In this document: one piece after another, positions 10,301 to 18,116 of the stretch | How the letters are laid out: each line of letters begins with the position of its first letter | Numbering within the stretch: position 1 is the stretch's first letter | Assembly: GCA_017538895.1 (NCBI GenBank) | Contig: JAFYHY010000029.1 | Location: 87,745 to 151,744 of the forward strand | DNA: 64,000 nucleotides | Reading direction: 5' to 3' | Source of the DNA: Aeriscardovia sp. | GTDB taxonomy: Bacteria; Actinomycetota; Actinomycetes; Actinomycetales; Bifidobacteriaceae | Translations under genes and position numbers: made by a program | Notes under the pieces: model-generated | What the model was told of the DNA's origin: nothing | Seen by the model: only the letters and a program-made list of their open reading frames with translations | Databases searched by the model: none

Positions 10301-11525
10301 TAATGAGTTAATCAAACCTACTACAGATGACAACAACAGTGATAAACATGAGAAAGCACGCCGCCAAGTATCGCAGTGGGGTGCAAGTCAGCTTCTTGGC
10401 AATAATCATGATGCTATTGAAGAAATGAATCCAGGAGATTCAAATCTCTTCTCAGCATTTGATACCACTCATACGACCACAACACGTCATTCTGGCAGAG
10501 TTGCCTCAAGTGGACGTTCTGCTAGCTCTACATTGCATCATCAACCCGGAAAGACTCAAGCTGCACGAACAAGCACTAATCCAGCAACAACAGCTAAAGC
10601 AACCCCACAACAAGGTGATCAGCAAAAGGACAGTCAGAGGTCTACTCCACGTAATGCTCGTAGTATGCAATATGCAGCAACCATGGCAGCACAAAATCAG
10701 AAAGCTCGTGTTGCTGCTAATCGTTCTCCACAGCATCGTGATCCTCGCATGAATCCTTACGCAGTACGTGCAGCACAAACACGCCGTCCAGCTGCAGCAG
10801 CCGAAACTAAGAAAAAGGGTATCGGGCGTACAAGCATTATCATCATCATTGTTCTTTTAGTGGCTCTATTATTCGGATGGGCTATCAAAGCATCCCATAT
10901 CCTAGCTTTCCACTTCAACAATGATAGTTCACATGTTGCCTGGACATTAAATGTCAATGAAGCACCAATCCCAGGTGGTACTGCAGAAGAAAAAGCAGAT
11001 GCTAATATTACAGGTGCTAATGTGAATTCTTCTTCCAGCAACTCAACGTCTAATATACAGACTAATACTGCAAATAATTCAAATAACACCAATAAGACAG
11101 CGTCATCAACGTCTACAACAACAGCTTCTACAACTTCAGCTGATCTGTTATTAAAGAATGCTAAGACAGTTCCATCACCAGAAACAGTTGCTTCGACATC
11201 AAATGTGTTTGCCATTAATAAATTACATATCGTTGAAGTCCCTGGCAAAACTGGTTTTGGATTGTATATTCAATTAACTAACCCACAGTTAGTCAAGCAA
11301 ATCCAAATCACTACGGTTGCTGGTGGCGGCGAAGCATCAGTGTATGCAAACTCTACGCCAGATAATCCTCAGAATGGTGACTCATTAGCTGATTTTAGTT
11401 TTGCTCCTAATGGCCAAACAACAACAGTAGTGCTCTCTCAAGCAACGCAAACACAGAATCTTATGATTTGGGTTTCTCAAAAACCTACAAGTGGATTTGA
11501 GTACCAGAGCGTTCTTGTATATTAA
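7335..11525 (+). CDS. murJ: MurJ lipid II flippase fused to a pseudokinase domain and an extracellular domain
   Basis: 1396 residues. The first 560 or so form the MurJ/MviN flippase with about 14 membrane helices, which moves lipid II across the membrane for peptidoglycan synthesis. After a polar linker comes a kinase-like domain (about 695-940): where active kinases have HRDxxxxN it reads SYRSLNSCVVRL, lacking the catalytic Asp, and the DFG position reads ADTS, so it should be inactive. A Gln/Ala/Arg-rich stretch leads to one membrane helix (SIIIIIVLLVALLFGW, about 1165-1185), a Ser/Thr/Asn-rich spacer, and an outer domain. The layout matches mycobacterial MviN (Rv3910), where the phosphorylated pseudokinase binds FhaA; that regulation is inferred here. 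The GTG at 7335 has AAAGGA nine bases upstream and overlaps the preceding stop. Confidence 0.88.
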   Translation: MSTQAAEKTKKTVGHNSLIMASGTLASRLTGQVRTILLAAAIGVTGVAANAYQVGSQIPHVVFNLLEGGLINAILVPQIVQAFKHKNFSERINKLLTLAISICLGFMILLMLCTPFLVNLYINSDWTEAQKALADGFTLCCMPQILFYGIYTVVGQILAAKEDFTAYAWSSVAANIVACAGYGLFILMFGKAQTQPLNFWTPEKVALTAGAWTVGIGVQAVILFVPLIKQGIHPKITWGIHGIGLRSMGRVATWTLASVVIDQIAGIINTRIETGAPVIAGNRLMTAGAQAYAQAFQIWILPYSLVTVSISTAVFPVISKAVEESRINDARHSLTDSLRSSGAIMFFFTACFLTMPVPIIRALLPSVGVYDANLLAGPLMALAFNLVPVSVTLLLNRVFYAYEDGRSPFMLTTIQNIAQVAILLIGTKIFAASLWDTWVGASITLSNFILMPISCFVIRRRMNGHIGLRSVLTVFSKSIVSAITVTLFGILVSGFIERLLHADTSLSNGHMSWIQAILTCAITGILMLALYWGILHVLHVKELDAFATVILRKFGHKSTGAHSSRNTENDNSNAVRIPRSARGIASYRLAENTFNTADDATIIYGVAPFAFAPQQNALFDSRAGSMASTNINTPYVPRRVVSSQKTSRTITQPHLPASISTMSPISSQPRDLKVPEMPGVVRKMSLSRQNNGRTMIPAIGDTIDKRYTLIAQYRSERGLSAWLANDHTLMCDCQLYIITDSKRISQVNAIASSLVLSHNPHCTHVLHLQKEGGVSVIVTETDPGISLQQFIEQHNVKPISIDVMRTICFKIIETMQSLRAQSLSYRSLNSCVVRLTQNDVILADTSISPLLTTPLQKEDDTANDETLTIRQIASILYEMITHQVFDPTQRAHAAQLLMKQQHDLPVEFINICRRALNIPVQTEFESDKPIPILTLLELEILLGEQTKLEDLSRNDYDIPATPGDASICNPKCAVASSKDINEIPDSLVSNELIKPTTDDNNSDKHEKARRQVSQWGASQLLGNNHDAIEEMNPGDSNLFSAFDTTHTTTTRHSGRVASSGRSASSTLHHQPGKTQAARTSTNPATTAKATPQQGDQQKDSQRSTPRNARSMQYAATMAAQNQKARVAANRSPQHRDPRMNPYAVRAAQTRRPAAAAETKKKGIGRTSIIIIIVLLVALLFGWAIKASHILAFHFNNDSSHVAWTLNVNEAPIPGGTAEEKADANITGANVNSSSSNSTSNIQTNTANNSNNTNKTASSTSTTTASTTSADLLLKNAKTVPSPETVASTSNVFAINKLHIVEVPGKTGFGLYIQLTNPQLVKQIQITTVAGGGEASVYANSTPDNPQNGDSLADFSFAPNGQTTTVVLSQATQTQNLMIWVSQKPTSGFEYQSVLVY

Positions 11526-11595
11526 AGTATATTAAAAATATAATTCATTGTCTTATGCGTGATAATTTGTTTTCACGTGTATGACAAGAGAATAC

Positions 11596-11652
11596 AGGTA
11601 ATAAATTGGGGGGAAACCTTAGTATCTAAGGTTTCCCCCCAATTTATTACCT
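11596..11652. terminator. Bidirectional terminator, 57-base perfect palindrome
   Basis: Arms of 27 bases (11596-11622 and 11626-11652) pair perfectly around a TAT loop and include a run of six G opposite six C. It lies between murJ (+) and gadC (-), which converge here, and can serve both. Confidence 0.85.
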
Positions 11653-11699
11653 ACGTAAGGAAGAGAAGTAGAGGTTTTGCTTTACTCCTCTTGAGCTTG

Positions 11700-13169
11700 T
11701 CATACGTTCTTATCAAGCTTATATTTCAGTTGTTTGATCTGAGATGGATCAAGACCAGCTACATATTTCTTGCTGAAAGATGTAATCAGCAATGGGATGA
11801 TAATAGCGATAATGAAGCAGATAACAAGCAATGTTAAGAAGGTTACATCTTCGCTACTTGTCAAAGCGCTGGATGGCGTGAAGCTCATTACGAATGCGAA
11901 GATAGAGGTTGCTAAACCACAAATGCCAACGATAGTCTTGCCGACGATGCCGCCAGGAACATTGTAAGTGCGATGTAATGCTTTCTCGGTAAAGATTAAA
12001 CGGAAGTAAGCAATATACATCAAGAAGTAGCAGACTAAGTAAATTAATGTGGTTAATGTTGTTGCTACAAGGAATGAAACATTACCAGATCCACCACCAA
12101 GGGTAAGAACTGCATCCCAAATGATAACGACAACTGTTTGAGCGAGAATCATGTGTGTTGGGACACCATGCTTGTTTTCATGAGTAACCCACTGTGGCAT
12201 TAATCCGTAGCCTGCTGCAGCTTGTAAACCGGCAGAAGGTCCAACAATCCAAGAACCAATTTCTGCGACGACACCGAAGACAAAGAGCAAGCAGACGATA
12301 TCAAGCAACCATGTCAGACTTGGGCTGAAGTGATACATCAAAGTTTGAAGAGTTTGGAAGATACCGCTGTTCAAGGAAAGTTGTTTTTGTGGGATAACAG
12401 AAGCGACAGCGATACCACCTAAAGCATCCAAAACAATTGCGAGGACAACAAGAATCAACATTGCTAAAGGATAGTTGCGTTCTGGGTTTTCCAATTCGTT
12501 AACATGTGATCCTGAGGCTTCGACACCAGCGAAAGCAAGAATGAAGGTTGCAAAAATAGTCAGATTACCTGTTTGACGGAAATCTGGGAAGAATTCTGCT
12601 GCACCGAATTTAATTTGAACAGGATTGCCTTGAGCGAGATAAGCAATAGCAAAGATAAAGAAGATAATAGAAGTAAGAAGAATTCCAATTAAAAGGCCCC
12701 ATTTAGCAATAGTTGCAGTGCGCTTTGTACCATTCAACTGTAAGCAGGTTACAGCGATGAACAGAATGAGTACGGCAAAGAATTTAATCCATGGAACATT
12801 GTTCAGTGCTGTCCAACCAGTGATATCAGAGAGTAAACCAATAACGAAGTAGCTCATTGTAACCATACCAACAGTGATCTGGAACCATTGAAAGAAGACT
12901 GCCATAAAACCGAGCTTATCGCTATGTAATGCGTTACCGACCCAACCAAAGACGCCGCCTTCTGACCATCCATCTACGGATGCCATTTCAGCAGAAATCA
13001 GTGCGGTTGGCAAAAACCAGAAAATGCCACCAAGTAAGATAAAGAATACGCAAGCGAACTTTGATGTTGCAAAGCTTGGATATTCATAGGCAGCCATAAC
13101 CATTGATGTTGTCATTGCAAAGAATGCAAAGAAAGACAACTTTTTATTTTGTTGGACAACATTGGCCAT
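11700..13169 (-). CDS. gadC: Glutamate/GABA antiporter GadC
   Basis: 489 residues, APC superfamily with about 12 membrane segments. The start KKLSFFAFFAMTTSMVMAAYEYPSFA and the motif FAGVEASGSHVNELENPERNYP are characteristic of the GadC group. The C-terminal tail (KKYVAGLDPSQIKQLKYKLDKNV) may correspond to the pH-sensitive plug known from E. coli GadC. GadC imports glutamate and exports GABA made by GadB, giving net proton removal from the cytoplasm. It follows gadB on the same strand after 162 bases containing a hairpin. The ATG at 13169 has AAAGGAAAG about 11 bases upstream. Identification rests on homology plus the adjacent gadB. Confidence 0.88.
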   Translation of the reverse strand: MANVVQQNKKLSFFAFFAMTTSMVMAAYEYPSFATSKFACVFFILLGGIFWFLPTALISAEMASVDGWSEGGVFGWVGNALHSDKLGFMAVFFQWFQITVGMVTMSYFVIGLLSDITGWTALNNVPWIKFFAVLILFIAVTCLQLNGTKRTATIAKWGLLIGILLTSIIFFIFAIAYLAQGNPVQIKFGAAEFFPDFRQTGNLTIFATFILAFAGVEASGSHVNELENPERNYPLAMLILVVLAIVLDALGGIAVASVIPQKQLSLNSGIFQTLQTLMYHFSPSLTWLLDIVCLLFVFGVVAEIGSWIVGPSAGLQAAAGYGLMPQWVTHENKHGVPTHMILAQTVVVIIWDAVLTLGGGSGNVSFLVATTLTTLIYLVCYFLMYIAYFRLIFTEKALHRTYNVPGGIVGKTIVGICGLATSIFAFVMSFTPSSALTSSEDVTFLTLLVICFIIAIIIPLLITSFSKKYVAGLDPSQIKQLKYKLDKNV

Positions 13170-13273
13170 AATAAAAATCTTTCCTTTATTATCCTATATA
13201 ACCACTATATAGTCACTACCAATTATTAATAACGATGAATTATCTACATTGATAATCTCTATAACCTCAGATC

Positions 13274-13314
13274 ATTACCTGATGCCATATGCTAGATATG
13301 TAGCATCAGGTAAT
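13274..13314 (-). terminator. Hairpin between gadB and gadC
   Basis: ATTACCTGATGC (13274-13285) pairs with GCATCAGGTAAT (13303-13314), with a further CATAT/ATATG pairing inside. In the direction of gad transcription it is not followed by a T run, so it may be an attenuator or an mRNA-processing stem rather than a full terminator. Confidence 0.5.
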
Positions 13315-13331
13315 TTTATAGCAGTTTGATT

Positions 13332-14705
13332 TTACTTGATAAAATGCTTGTGATTAAGTTCCTCAATAGACTGCTTCAAATCAGCAATGAAATCATTAGC
13401 AATTGTCATACTCATTGAAGGACGAACAACAATACGTTGAATAATTTCATCATCACGATTCTTTGGCAATGGATATGCTGGAACCTGCCATCCATGCATC
13501 AATAACTGGTCTTCAAGATCGTAAAGCGACCACTGTACGTTTGCATCATCACGTAATTTCCAAGTCACGATTGGCAATTCAGCACCATTAGTAAGCATCT
13601 CGAAGAGTCCAGTGCCAGCAATAACTTCAGAAAGTTTCATAGAGACCTTACGAACATTATGCATGACAGCTTGATATCCTTCACGGCCAAAACGGACAAG
13701 GTTATAGTATTGACCAATAATCTGAGCACCAGAATGTGAAAAGTTAATTGCGATAGAATCAACACTCTTACCTAAATAGGACACTGCGAAACGCATTTCA
13801 GATGGAAGATGTTCTTCATCATTCTTGCGCCAGATGATCCAGCCAACGCCTGGATAAACCATGCCATATTTATGGCCAGAAACGTTGATAGAAACAACGT
13901 TCTTCAGACGGAAGTCCCATGGCTTAAATCCATCAACGAAAGGAGCGAAGAAACCACAATAAGCAGAGTCAACATGAATATGTACTGGAAGGTCTGTATG
14001 AACCTTGTTGTATTCAGTAAGTCGACGGTCAATTTCTTGAATATCATCGACGGAACCTGTATAGGTAATACCAAGGATACCGACAATACCGATAGTATTC
14101 TCATCTACCATACTCATGGCTTTATCAACGTCCATACTCATTTCAGTTCCAGTTAATGGAACTGTGCGCATTTCAACATTCCAATAAGTACAGAACTTTT
14201 CCCAGACAACTTGATAGCCAGAATCAATAATCAAATTCGGACGATGATGATGGAGATCATCAATATCTAATCCAGCAGCTTGCGCACGATGCTTCCAAGA
14301 AAAGAGTAATGCTAAACCGCCAAGCATGCAGCCTTCAGAAGATCCAACAGTAGATGTGCCGATAAAGTCCTTACGAAACTTTTCTTCTTCTGGAATATTC
14401 CACATATGGCCAATCATGGCACAGCAATTGTCTTCCATTGCTGCTGTCTTTGGATATTCTGACTTATCAATAGCATTAGTATTTAATGCCTCGGAAACCA
14501 AGCGATCAGCTTGTGGCTCCATTTGTGTAGTGCAGAATGTTGTAAGATTCTGATTTGGCTTTGCTTCGTTCAAACGGTACTGCCGTACTGCTTCTTCTGC
14601 AATGTTTGGATTAATAGCATGTTCTGGAAGATATTCGGTTGGTAAATCGTAACCTGCTTCCATACTGCCAAGGAAGTTATCTTCTAATGCAAAATCGTGA
14701 GCCAT
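13332..14705 (-). CDS. gadB: Glutamate decarboxylase GadB
   Basis: 457 residues, near the usual 460-470. It converts glutamate to GABA and CO2, consuming a proton, with pyridoxal phosphate. The PLP lysine lies in NVSGHKYGMVYPG, preceded by HVDSAYCGFFAPF; TSTVGSSEGCMLGGLAL binds the cofactor phosphate. The N-terminus has the group II form (FLGSMEAGYDLP, TTQMEPQADRL). Together with GadC it forms the glutamate-dependent acid-resistance system. The pair is inserted between murJ and trxB, which are close neighbours in other actinobacterial origin regions. The ATG at 14705 has AGGGGGTG upstream. Very secure. Confidence 0.95.
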   Translation of the reverse strand: MAHDFALEDNFLGSMEAGYDLPTEYLPEHAINPNIAEEAVRQYRLNEAKPNQNLTTFCTTQMEPQADRLVSEALNTNAIDKSEYPKTAAMEDNCCAMIGHMWNIPEEEKFRKDFIGTSTVGSSEGCMLGGLALLFSWKHRAQAAGLDIDDLHHHRPNLIIDSGYQVVWEKFCTYWNVEMRTVPLTGTEMSMDVDKAMSMVDENTIGIVGILGITYTGSVDDIQEIDRRLTEYNKVHTDLPVHIHVDSAYCGFFAPFVDGFKPWDFRLKNVVSINVSGHKYGMVYPGVGWIIWRKNDEEHLPSEMRFAVSYLGKSVDSIAINFSHSGAQIIGQYYNLVRFGREGYQAVMHNVRKVSMKLSEVIAGTGLFEMLTNGAELPIVTWKLRDDANVQWSLYDLEDQLLMHGWQVPAYPLPKNRDDEIIQRIVVRPSMSMTIANDFIADLKQSIEELNHKHFIK

Positions 14706-14709
14706 AAAA

Positions 14710-14733
14710 CACCCCCTGAGCTATAAAAGCTCA
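14710..14733 (-). promoter_or_regulatory. Hairpin abutting the gadB ribosome binding site
   Basis: On the minus strand TGAGCT (14733-14728) and AGCTCA (14722-14717) form a six-base stem, directly followed by the Shine-Dalgarno AGGGGGTG at 14717-14710. The stem touches the ribosome binding site and could affect translation. This is a structural observation only. Confidence 0.4.
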
Positions 14734-14808
14734 TTAGTTTCATCTCTGATCATCTGACCAAAATACGACTTTTGTATTAACCTGATTACAACAATATCGG
14801 TGTATATC

Positions 14809-14827
14809 AAACTAACGAATTTAGTTT
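14809..14827. promoter_or_regulatory. Inverted repeat in the gadB-trxB divergent region
   Basis: AAACTAA (14809-14815) and TTAGTTT (14821-14827) flank CGAAT. It lies about 105 bases upstream of gadB and 63 upstream of trxB, a plausible place for an operator. The binding protein is unknown. Confidence 0.35.
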
Positions 14828-14877
14828 ACTACTTTTAAAATAAATTGAAAGTTTTCCTTTATTCTGATTGGTTACTT

Positions 14878-14883
14878 TACAAT
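14878..14883 (+). promoter_or_regulatory. Candidate -10 of trxB
   Basis: TACAAT seven bases ahead of the trxB ATG at 14890; no good -35 and no Shine-Dalgarno are seen. Transcription would begin at or next to the ATG, giving a leaderless message. Confidence 0.35.
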
Positions 14884-14889
14884 AAATAT

Positions 14890-15831
14890 ATGGAACAAAA
14901 TAACACTGCTACTGTCCGTGACGTTATTGTCATTGGATCTGGTCCTGCTGGTTATACAGCTGCTCTTTATCTTGCTCGAGCTAATTTTAAACCGTTAGTT
15001 ATTGCGGGAGCTCTTTCCGCAGGTGGCGAGTTAATGAGCACAACCTTAGTTGAAAACTTCCCTGGGTTCCCTGATGGTATTCAAGGACCAGATTTGATGG
15101 AAGCTATGCGCGCTCAAGCTAAAAAATTTGGTGCTGAAATTGAATATGATGATGTAACATCAATTGATTTATCTCATGATATTAAGATCATCACAACTGA
15201 TTCTGGTACCACTTATTCATGCCGTGCAGTCATTATTGCAACAGGATCTACTTATCGTAAACTAGGTGCACCAGGTGAAAAAGAATACGCTGGTAAAGGT
15301 GTTTCCTATTGTGCTACGTGTGATGGCTTCTTCTTCCGTGATAAAAAAATCGTTGTTCTCGGTGGCGGGGATTCAGCAATGACCGATGCTGATTTTCTCT
15401 CTCGTTATGGTTCAAGTGTCACTGTTATCCATCGACGTGATACTTTTAGAGCTTCTCAGATTCTTGTAGATCGCGCACAAGAGAATAGTAAGATCGATCT
15501 CCTGATGAATACTATCGTTACTGAGATCTGCGGAGATGGAGAAAAGGTTACTGGTCTAAAGCTGAAGAATACTGTTACTGGTGAAGAGTCAGAATTAGCA
15601 ACTGATGCCCTCTTCGTAGCAATTGGTTCAGAACCACAAACTGCTTTTTTGGCTGGTCAAATCGACTGTGATCATGGTTATATTGTGACTGAAGGATCTT
15701 CAACACAAACAAACCTTACTGGAGTGTTTGCAGCAGGAGATGTCGCAGATCCAATTTATCGTCAAGCTATTTCAGCGGCTGGAATGGGTTGCCGTGCAGC
15801 ATTAGATGCGCAGCATTATCTCGCTAACTGA
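14890..15831 (+). CDS. trxB: Thioredoxin reductase TrxB
   Basis: 313 residues, a normal length. FAD-dependent enzyme passing electrons from NADPH to thioredoxin or related proteins. The FAD-binding motif is VIGSGPAGYTAAL at the N-terminus; the redox disulfide is CATC in SYCATCDGFFF; the NADPH-binding motif is VVLGGGDSAMTDADFL; the C-terminal FAD motif is GVFAAGDVAD. I chose ATG 14890 (MEQNNTATVRDVIVIGSG); the frame stays open 45 bases upstream but those residues are not typical. No thioredoxin gene lies beside it, unlike mycobacterial trxB2-trxC. It may also reduce the AhpC encoded at 39443-40006, since no ahpF is seen. Confidence 0.93.
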   Translation: MEQNNTATVRDVIVIGSGPAGYTAALYLARANFKPLVIAGALSAGGELMSTTLVENFPGFPDGIQGPDLMEAMRAQAKKFGAEIEYDDVTSIDLSHDIKIITTDSGTTYSCRAVIIATGSTYRKLGAPGEKEYAGKGVSYCATCDGFFFRDKKIVVLGGGDSAMTDADFLSRYGSSVTVIHRRDTFRASQILVDRAQENSKIDLLMNTIVTEICGDGEKVTGLKLKNTVTGEESELATDALFVAIGSEPQTAFLAGQIDCDHGYIVTEGSSTQTNLTGVFAAGDVADPIYRQAISAAGMGCRAALDAQHYLAN

Positions 15832-15845
15832 GCGTAGAAAAGAGC

Positions 15846-15897
15846 TATTTTTTTGGGGGGGGAGTTTTCTTAAGAAAACTCCCCCCCCAAAAAAATA
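15846..15897. terminator. Bidirectional terminator between trxB and parB, perfect 52-base palindrome
   Basis: Two 26-base arms meet without a loop at 15871/15872. Each has a run of seven T (or A) next to a run of eight G (or C), so transcripts from either side end in U7 after a GC stem. It separates the converging trxB and parB genes. Confidence 0.9.
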
Positions 15898-15908
15898 TGT
15901 TGTGAATT

Positions 15909-16991
15909 TTATTGTTTTAGTAATTCAGTAATACGTTGTAATTCTTCTTGTGAGGAGAAACTAATCTCAATTTTTCCTCGTTTTTCAGTTCCTCGAATTT
16001 CGACCTTTGTTGCAAAACGATCACCTAGTTGTTGAGGAAGTTTAGAAGCTGACCAATAGTTCACATGTTTTGCTCGTTGTTCAGCTGCATGAGATTCTTT
16101 TTGTGTAGCAACAATCTTTTCTGTGGCACGTACGGATAAACCTTCAGAAATAATACGCTGGGCTAATCGAATCATTTCAGCTGATGATTTTAATGATAAT
16201 AATGCACGTGCGTGTCCAGCAGTTAATAATCCTGATTCGACTTCTTTTTGAATAGCGCCAGGAAGCTGTAATAATCGCAGAGTGTTAGCAATTTGTGGAC
16301 GTGATTTTGAAATAGATTTTGAGAGCTGTTCTTGTGTTAAACCAAAATCATGCATTAACTGTTGGTATGCTGCTGCTTCTTCAAGAGGATTTAATTGGAC
16401 ACGTTGCAAATTTTCTAGCAATGCATCACGCAACATATGACTATCACTCGTTGTACGAACAATAGCTGGGATGGTTGTTTTCCCTACTAAATAGCTTGCG
16501 CGCCAACGACGTTCACCCATAATTAACTCATATGAATCTTTTGATTCATTCAGAGCTCGTACAACGACAGGTTCAAGAATACCAACTTCTGCAATAGAAT
16601 CAGCTAATTCTCTAAGTTCCTTATCATTAAAAACTGTTCGCGGTTGATGTGCATTTGGACGAATGGCATCAAGAGATATTTCAGTGAAGTATGCTCCTGG
16701 TACTGGAGAGGGATTATTATCTTGTTCAATGGCATGAGAAATAGGAGGCAAAGTAGAAACAGGAGAATGCAATGTCGTGTTTGAGAAGAACATGTCACTT
16801 GGATGTGCAAGTTTATCCCATTTTGGTACAGAAACCCTATGTTCTTTTGTAGAAGGCGATAAAGGCTTTTGTACTGTGTTTAAAAGAGATTTTTCTTCTC
16901 TTTTGTTTTCAACATCTTTATTCTCTTTATTTGTTGACGATATTTCTGGGAAAAGAGCTCCTAGACCTTTTCCCAATCGTGCCTTACCCAT
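15909..16991 (-). CDS. parB: Chromosome partitioning protein ParB
   Basis: 360 residues. Binds parS, spreads on DNA as a CTP-dependent clamp and loads SMC. The N-terminus KARLGKGLGALFPE matches actinobacterial ParB. A linker of about 100 polar residues precedes the ParB domain (ISLDAIRPNAHQPRTVF, then IMGERRWRASYLVGK with the conserved GERRxRA). The helix-turn-helix (LTQEQLSKSISKSRPQIANTLRLLQLP, split here as seen near residues 215-240) recognises parS, and the C-terminal segment dimerises. It is 66 bases downstream of parA. A perfect parS lies in this window at 30251-30266, about 13 kb away on the other side of dnaA. Confidence 0.93.
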   Translation of the reverse strand: MGKARLGKGLGALFPEISSTNKENKDVENKREEKSLLNTVQKPLSPSTKEHRVSVPKWDKLAHPSDMFFSNTTLHSPVSTLPPISHAIEQDNNPSPVPGAYFTEISLDAIRPNAHQPRTVFNDKELRELADSIAEVGILEPVVVRALNESKDSYELIMGERRWRASYLVGKTTIPAIVRTTSDSHMLRDALLENLQRVQLNPLEEAAAYQQLMHDFGLTQEQLSKSISKSRPQIANTLRLLQLPGAIQKEVESGLLTAGHARALLSLKSSAEMIRLAQRIISEGLSVRATEKIVATQKESHAAEQRAKHVNYWSASKLPQQLGDRFATKVEIRGTEKRGKIEISFSSQEELQRITELLKQ

Positions 16992-17057
16992 GTAGTATCT
17001 CCTCTTATTTCGCTCACTACTTGTTATAAATAAAATTACTCTTTCTAGTAAGCAAAT

Positions 17058-18005
17058 TTATTGCTCTGTACGAGACGCTACTCCACGTTTTGCAATCTCA
17101 AGAGCTGCTTCACGATAGGCAATAGCACCGGCTGATCGTGGAGCGTATGAAATAATTGATTGTGCATAACTTGGTGCTTCAGAAATACGTACAGCGCGTG
17201 GGATGACTGTTTCTAATAAGAGTGATGGATAATGCTGTTGGATTTCCTCATACACTTCATGGCTCAATGAAGTCCGTCGATCATACATAGTAACTAGCAT
17301 CATTGCTACACGTAAGCTAGGATTGTAGCTCATCTGTATTAACTGTATTGTCTTCAACAGTTGGCCTAATCCTTCAAGAGCATAATACTCCGCTTGGATT
17401 GGAATTAATGCTTCTTCAGCAGCACGTAATGCATTGAGTACAAGCAAACCTAAACTTGGAGCACAATCAATAAAAATGTACTCATATTTTTTGCCTGATG
17501 ATCGTAAATAGTATGACAATGCGTTGCGTAATAAATCAACACGATCATCTAAATTAGCGATTTCTAGTTCAGCACCTGATAGATCAATAGTGGAAGGAAC
17601 GACATCTAAAGAGGGGAAATCAACGCACGTTTGAACAACTTGTTCGATCGTATATCGTCCTTCAAGAACGTCATAGATAGATGGTGTGCCACTTGCATGT
17701 TCAATTCCTAATGCAGTAGAAGCATTACCCTGAGGATCCATATCGAGTACGAGGACACGCATACCAGCTTCAGCGAGTGCTGCTGCTAAATTGACTGTTG
17801 TTGTTGTCTTACCGACGCCACCTTTTTGGTTGGCGCAAGCGATAACTCTTGTGTATTGCGGTTTAGGAAATGTTGCTGCAGTGACTGCAGCATAACGATC
17901 TGATTCGCTCAGGAGTTCAGAACCAAGAGAACTATCTGTGTTAAAGATACGTTGGAGGACATCGCTTGCTGATTCAAATTTATTGTCAGTATTCTCTGAA
18001 ATCAT
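17058..18005 (-). CDS. parA: Chromosome partitioning ATPase ParA (Soj)
   Basis: 315 residues. The deviant Walker A is ANQKGGVGKTTTTVNLA near residue 60, followed by VLDMDPQGNASTALG and the Walker B region IFIDCAPSLGLL. These are typical of ParA/MinD ATPases that move ParB-parS complexes. An N-terminal extension of about 45 polar residues is common in actinobacteria. The ATG at 18005 follows AAGGAG with correct spacing. It is upstream of parB in the same direction and downstream of rsmG. Confidence 0.94.
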   Translation of the reverse strand: MISENTDNKFESASDVLQRIFNTDSSLGSELLSESDRYAAVTAATFPKPQYTRVIACANQKGGVGKTTTTVNLAAALAEAGMRVLVLDMDPQGNASTALGIEHASGTPSIYDVLEGRYTIEQVVQTCVDFPSLDVVPSTIDLSGAELEIANLDDRVDLLRNALSYYLRSSGKKYEYIFIDCAPSLGLLVLNALRAAEEALIPIQAEYYALEGLGQLLKTIQLIQMSYNPSLRVAMMLVTMYDRRTSLSHEVYEEIQQHYPSLLLETVIPRAVRISEAPSYAQSIISYAPRSAGAIAYREAALEIAKRGVASRTEQ

Positions 18006-18062
18006 GGATTCTCCTTGACTATATTAGCATGATGGAGAAGCTAATTCTGTCATGCGATAACA

Positions 18063-18086
18063 GAGGAGCATATGCGAGTGCTCCTC
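18063..18086 (-). terminator. Hairpin between rsmG and parA
   Basis: GAGGAGCA (18063-18070) pairs with TGCTCCTC (18079-18086) around eight bases. There is no T run, so it may only slow transcription or protect RNA ends. Confidence 0.35.
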
Positions 18087-18116
18087 CAAGATGAGTTGAG
18101 ATTGTTATATGTGCAA

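Noticed and set aside
10457..11248. Long open frames on both strands within the low-complexity part of the murJ fusion gene
   Set aside because: Repetitive Gln, Val and Leu composition is a by-product of the Ser/Asn/Thr-rich coding frame.
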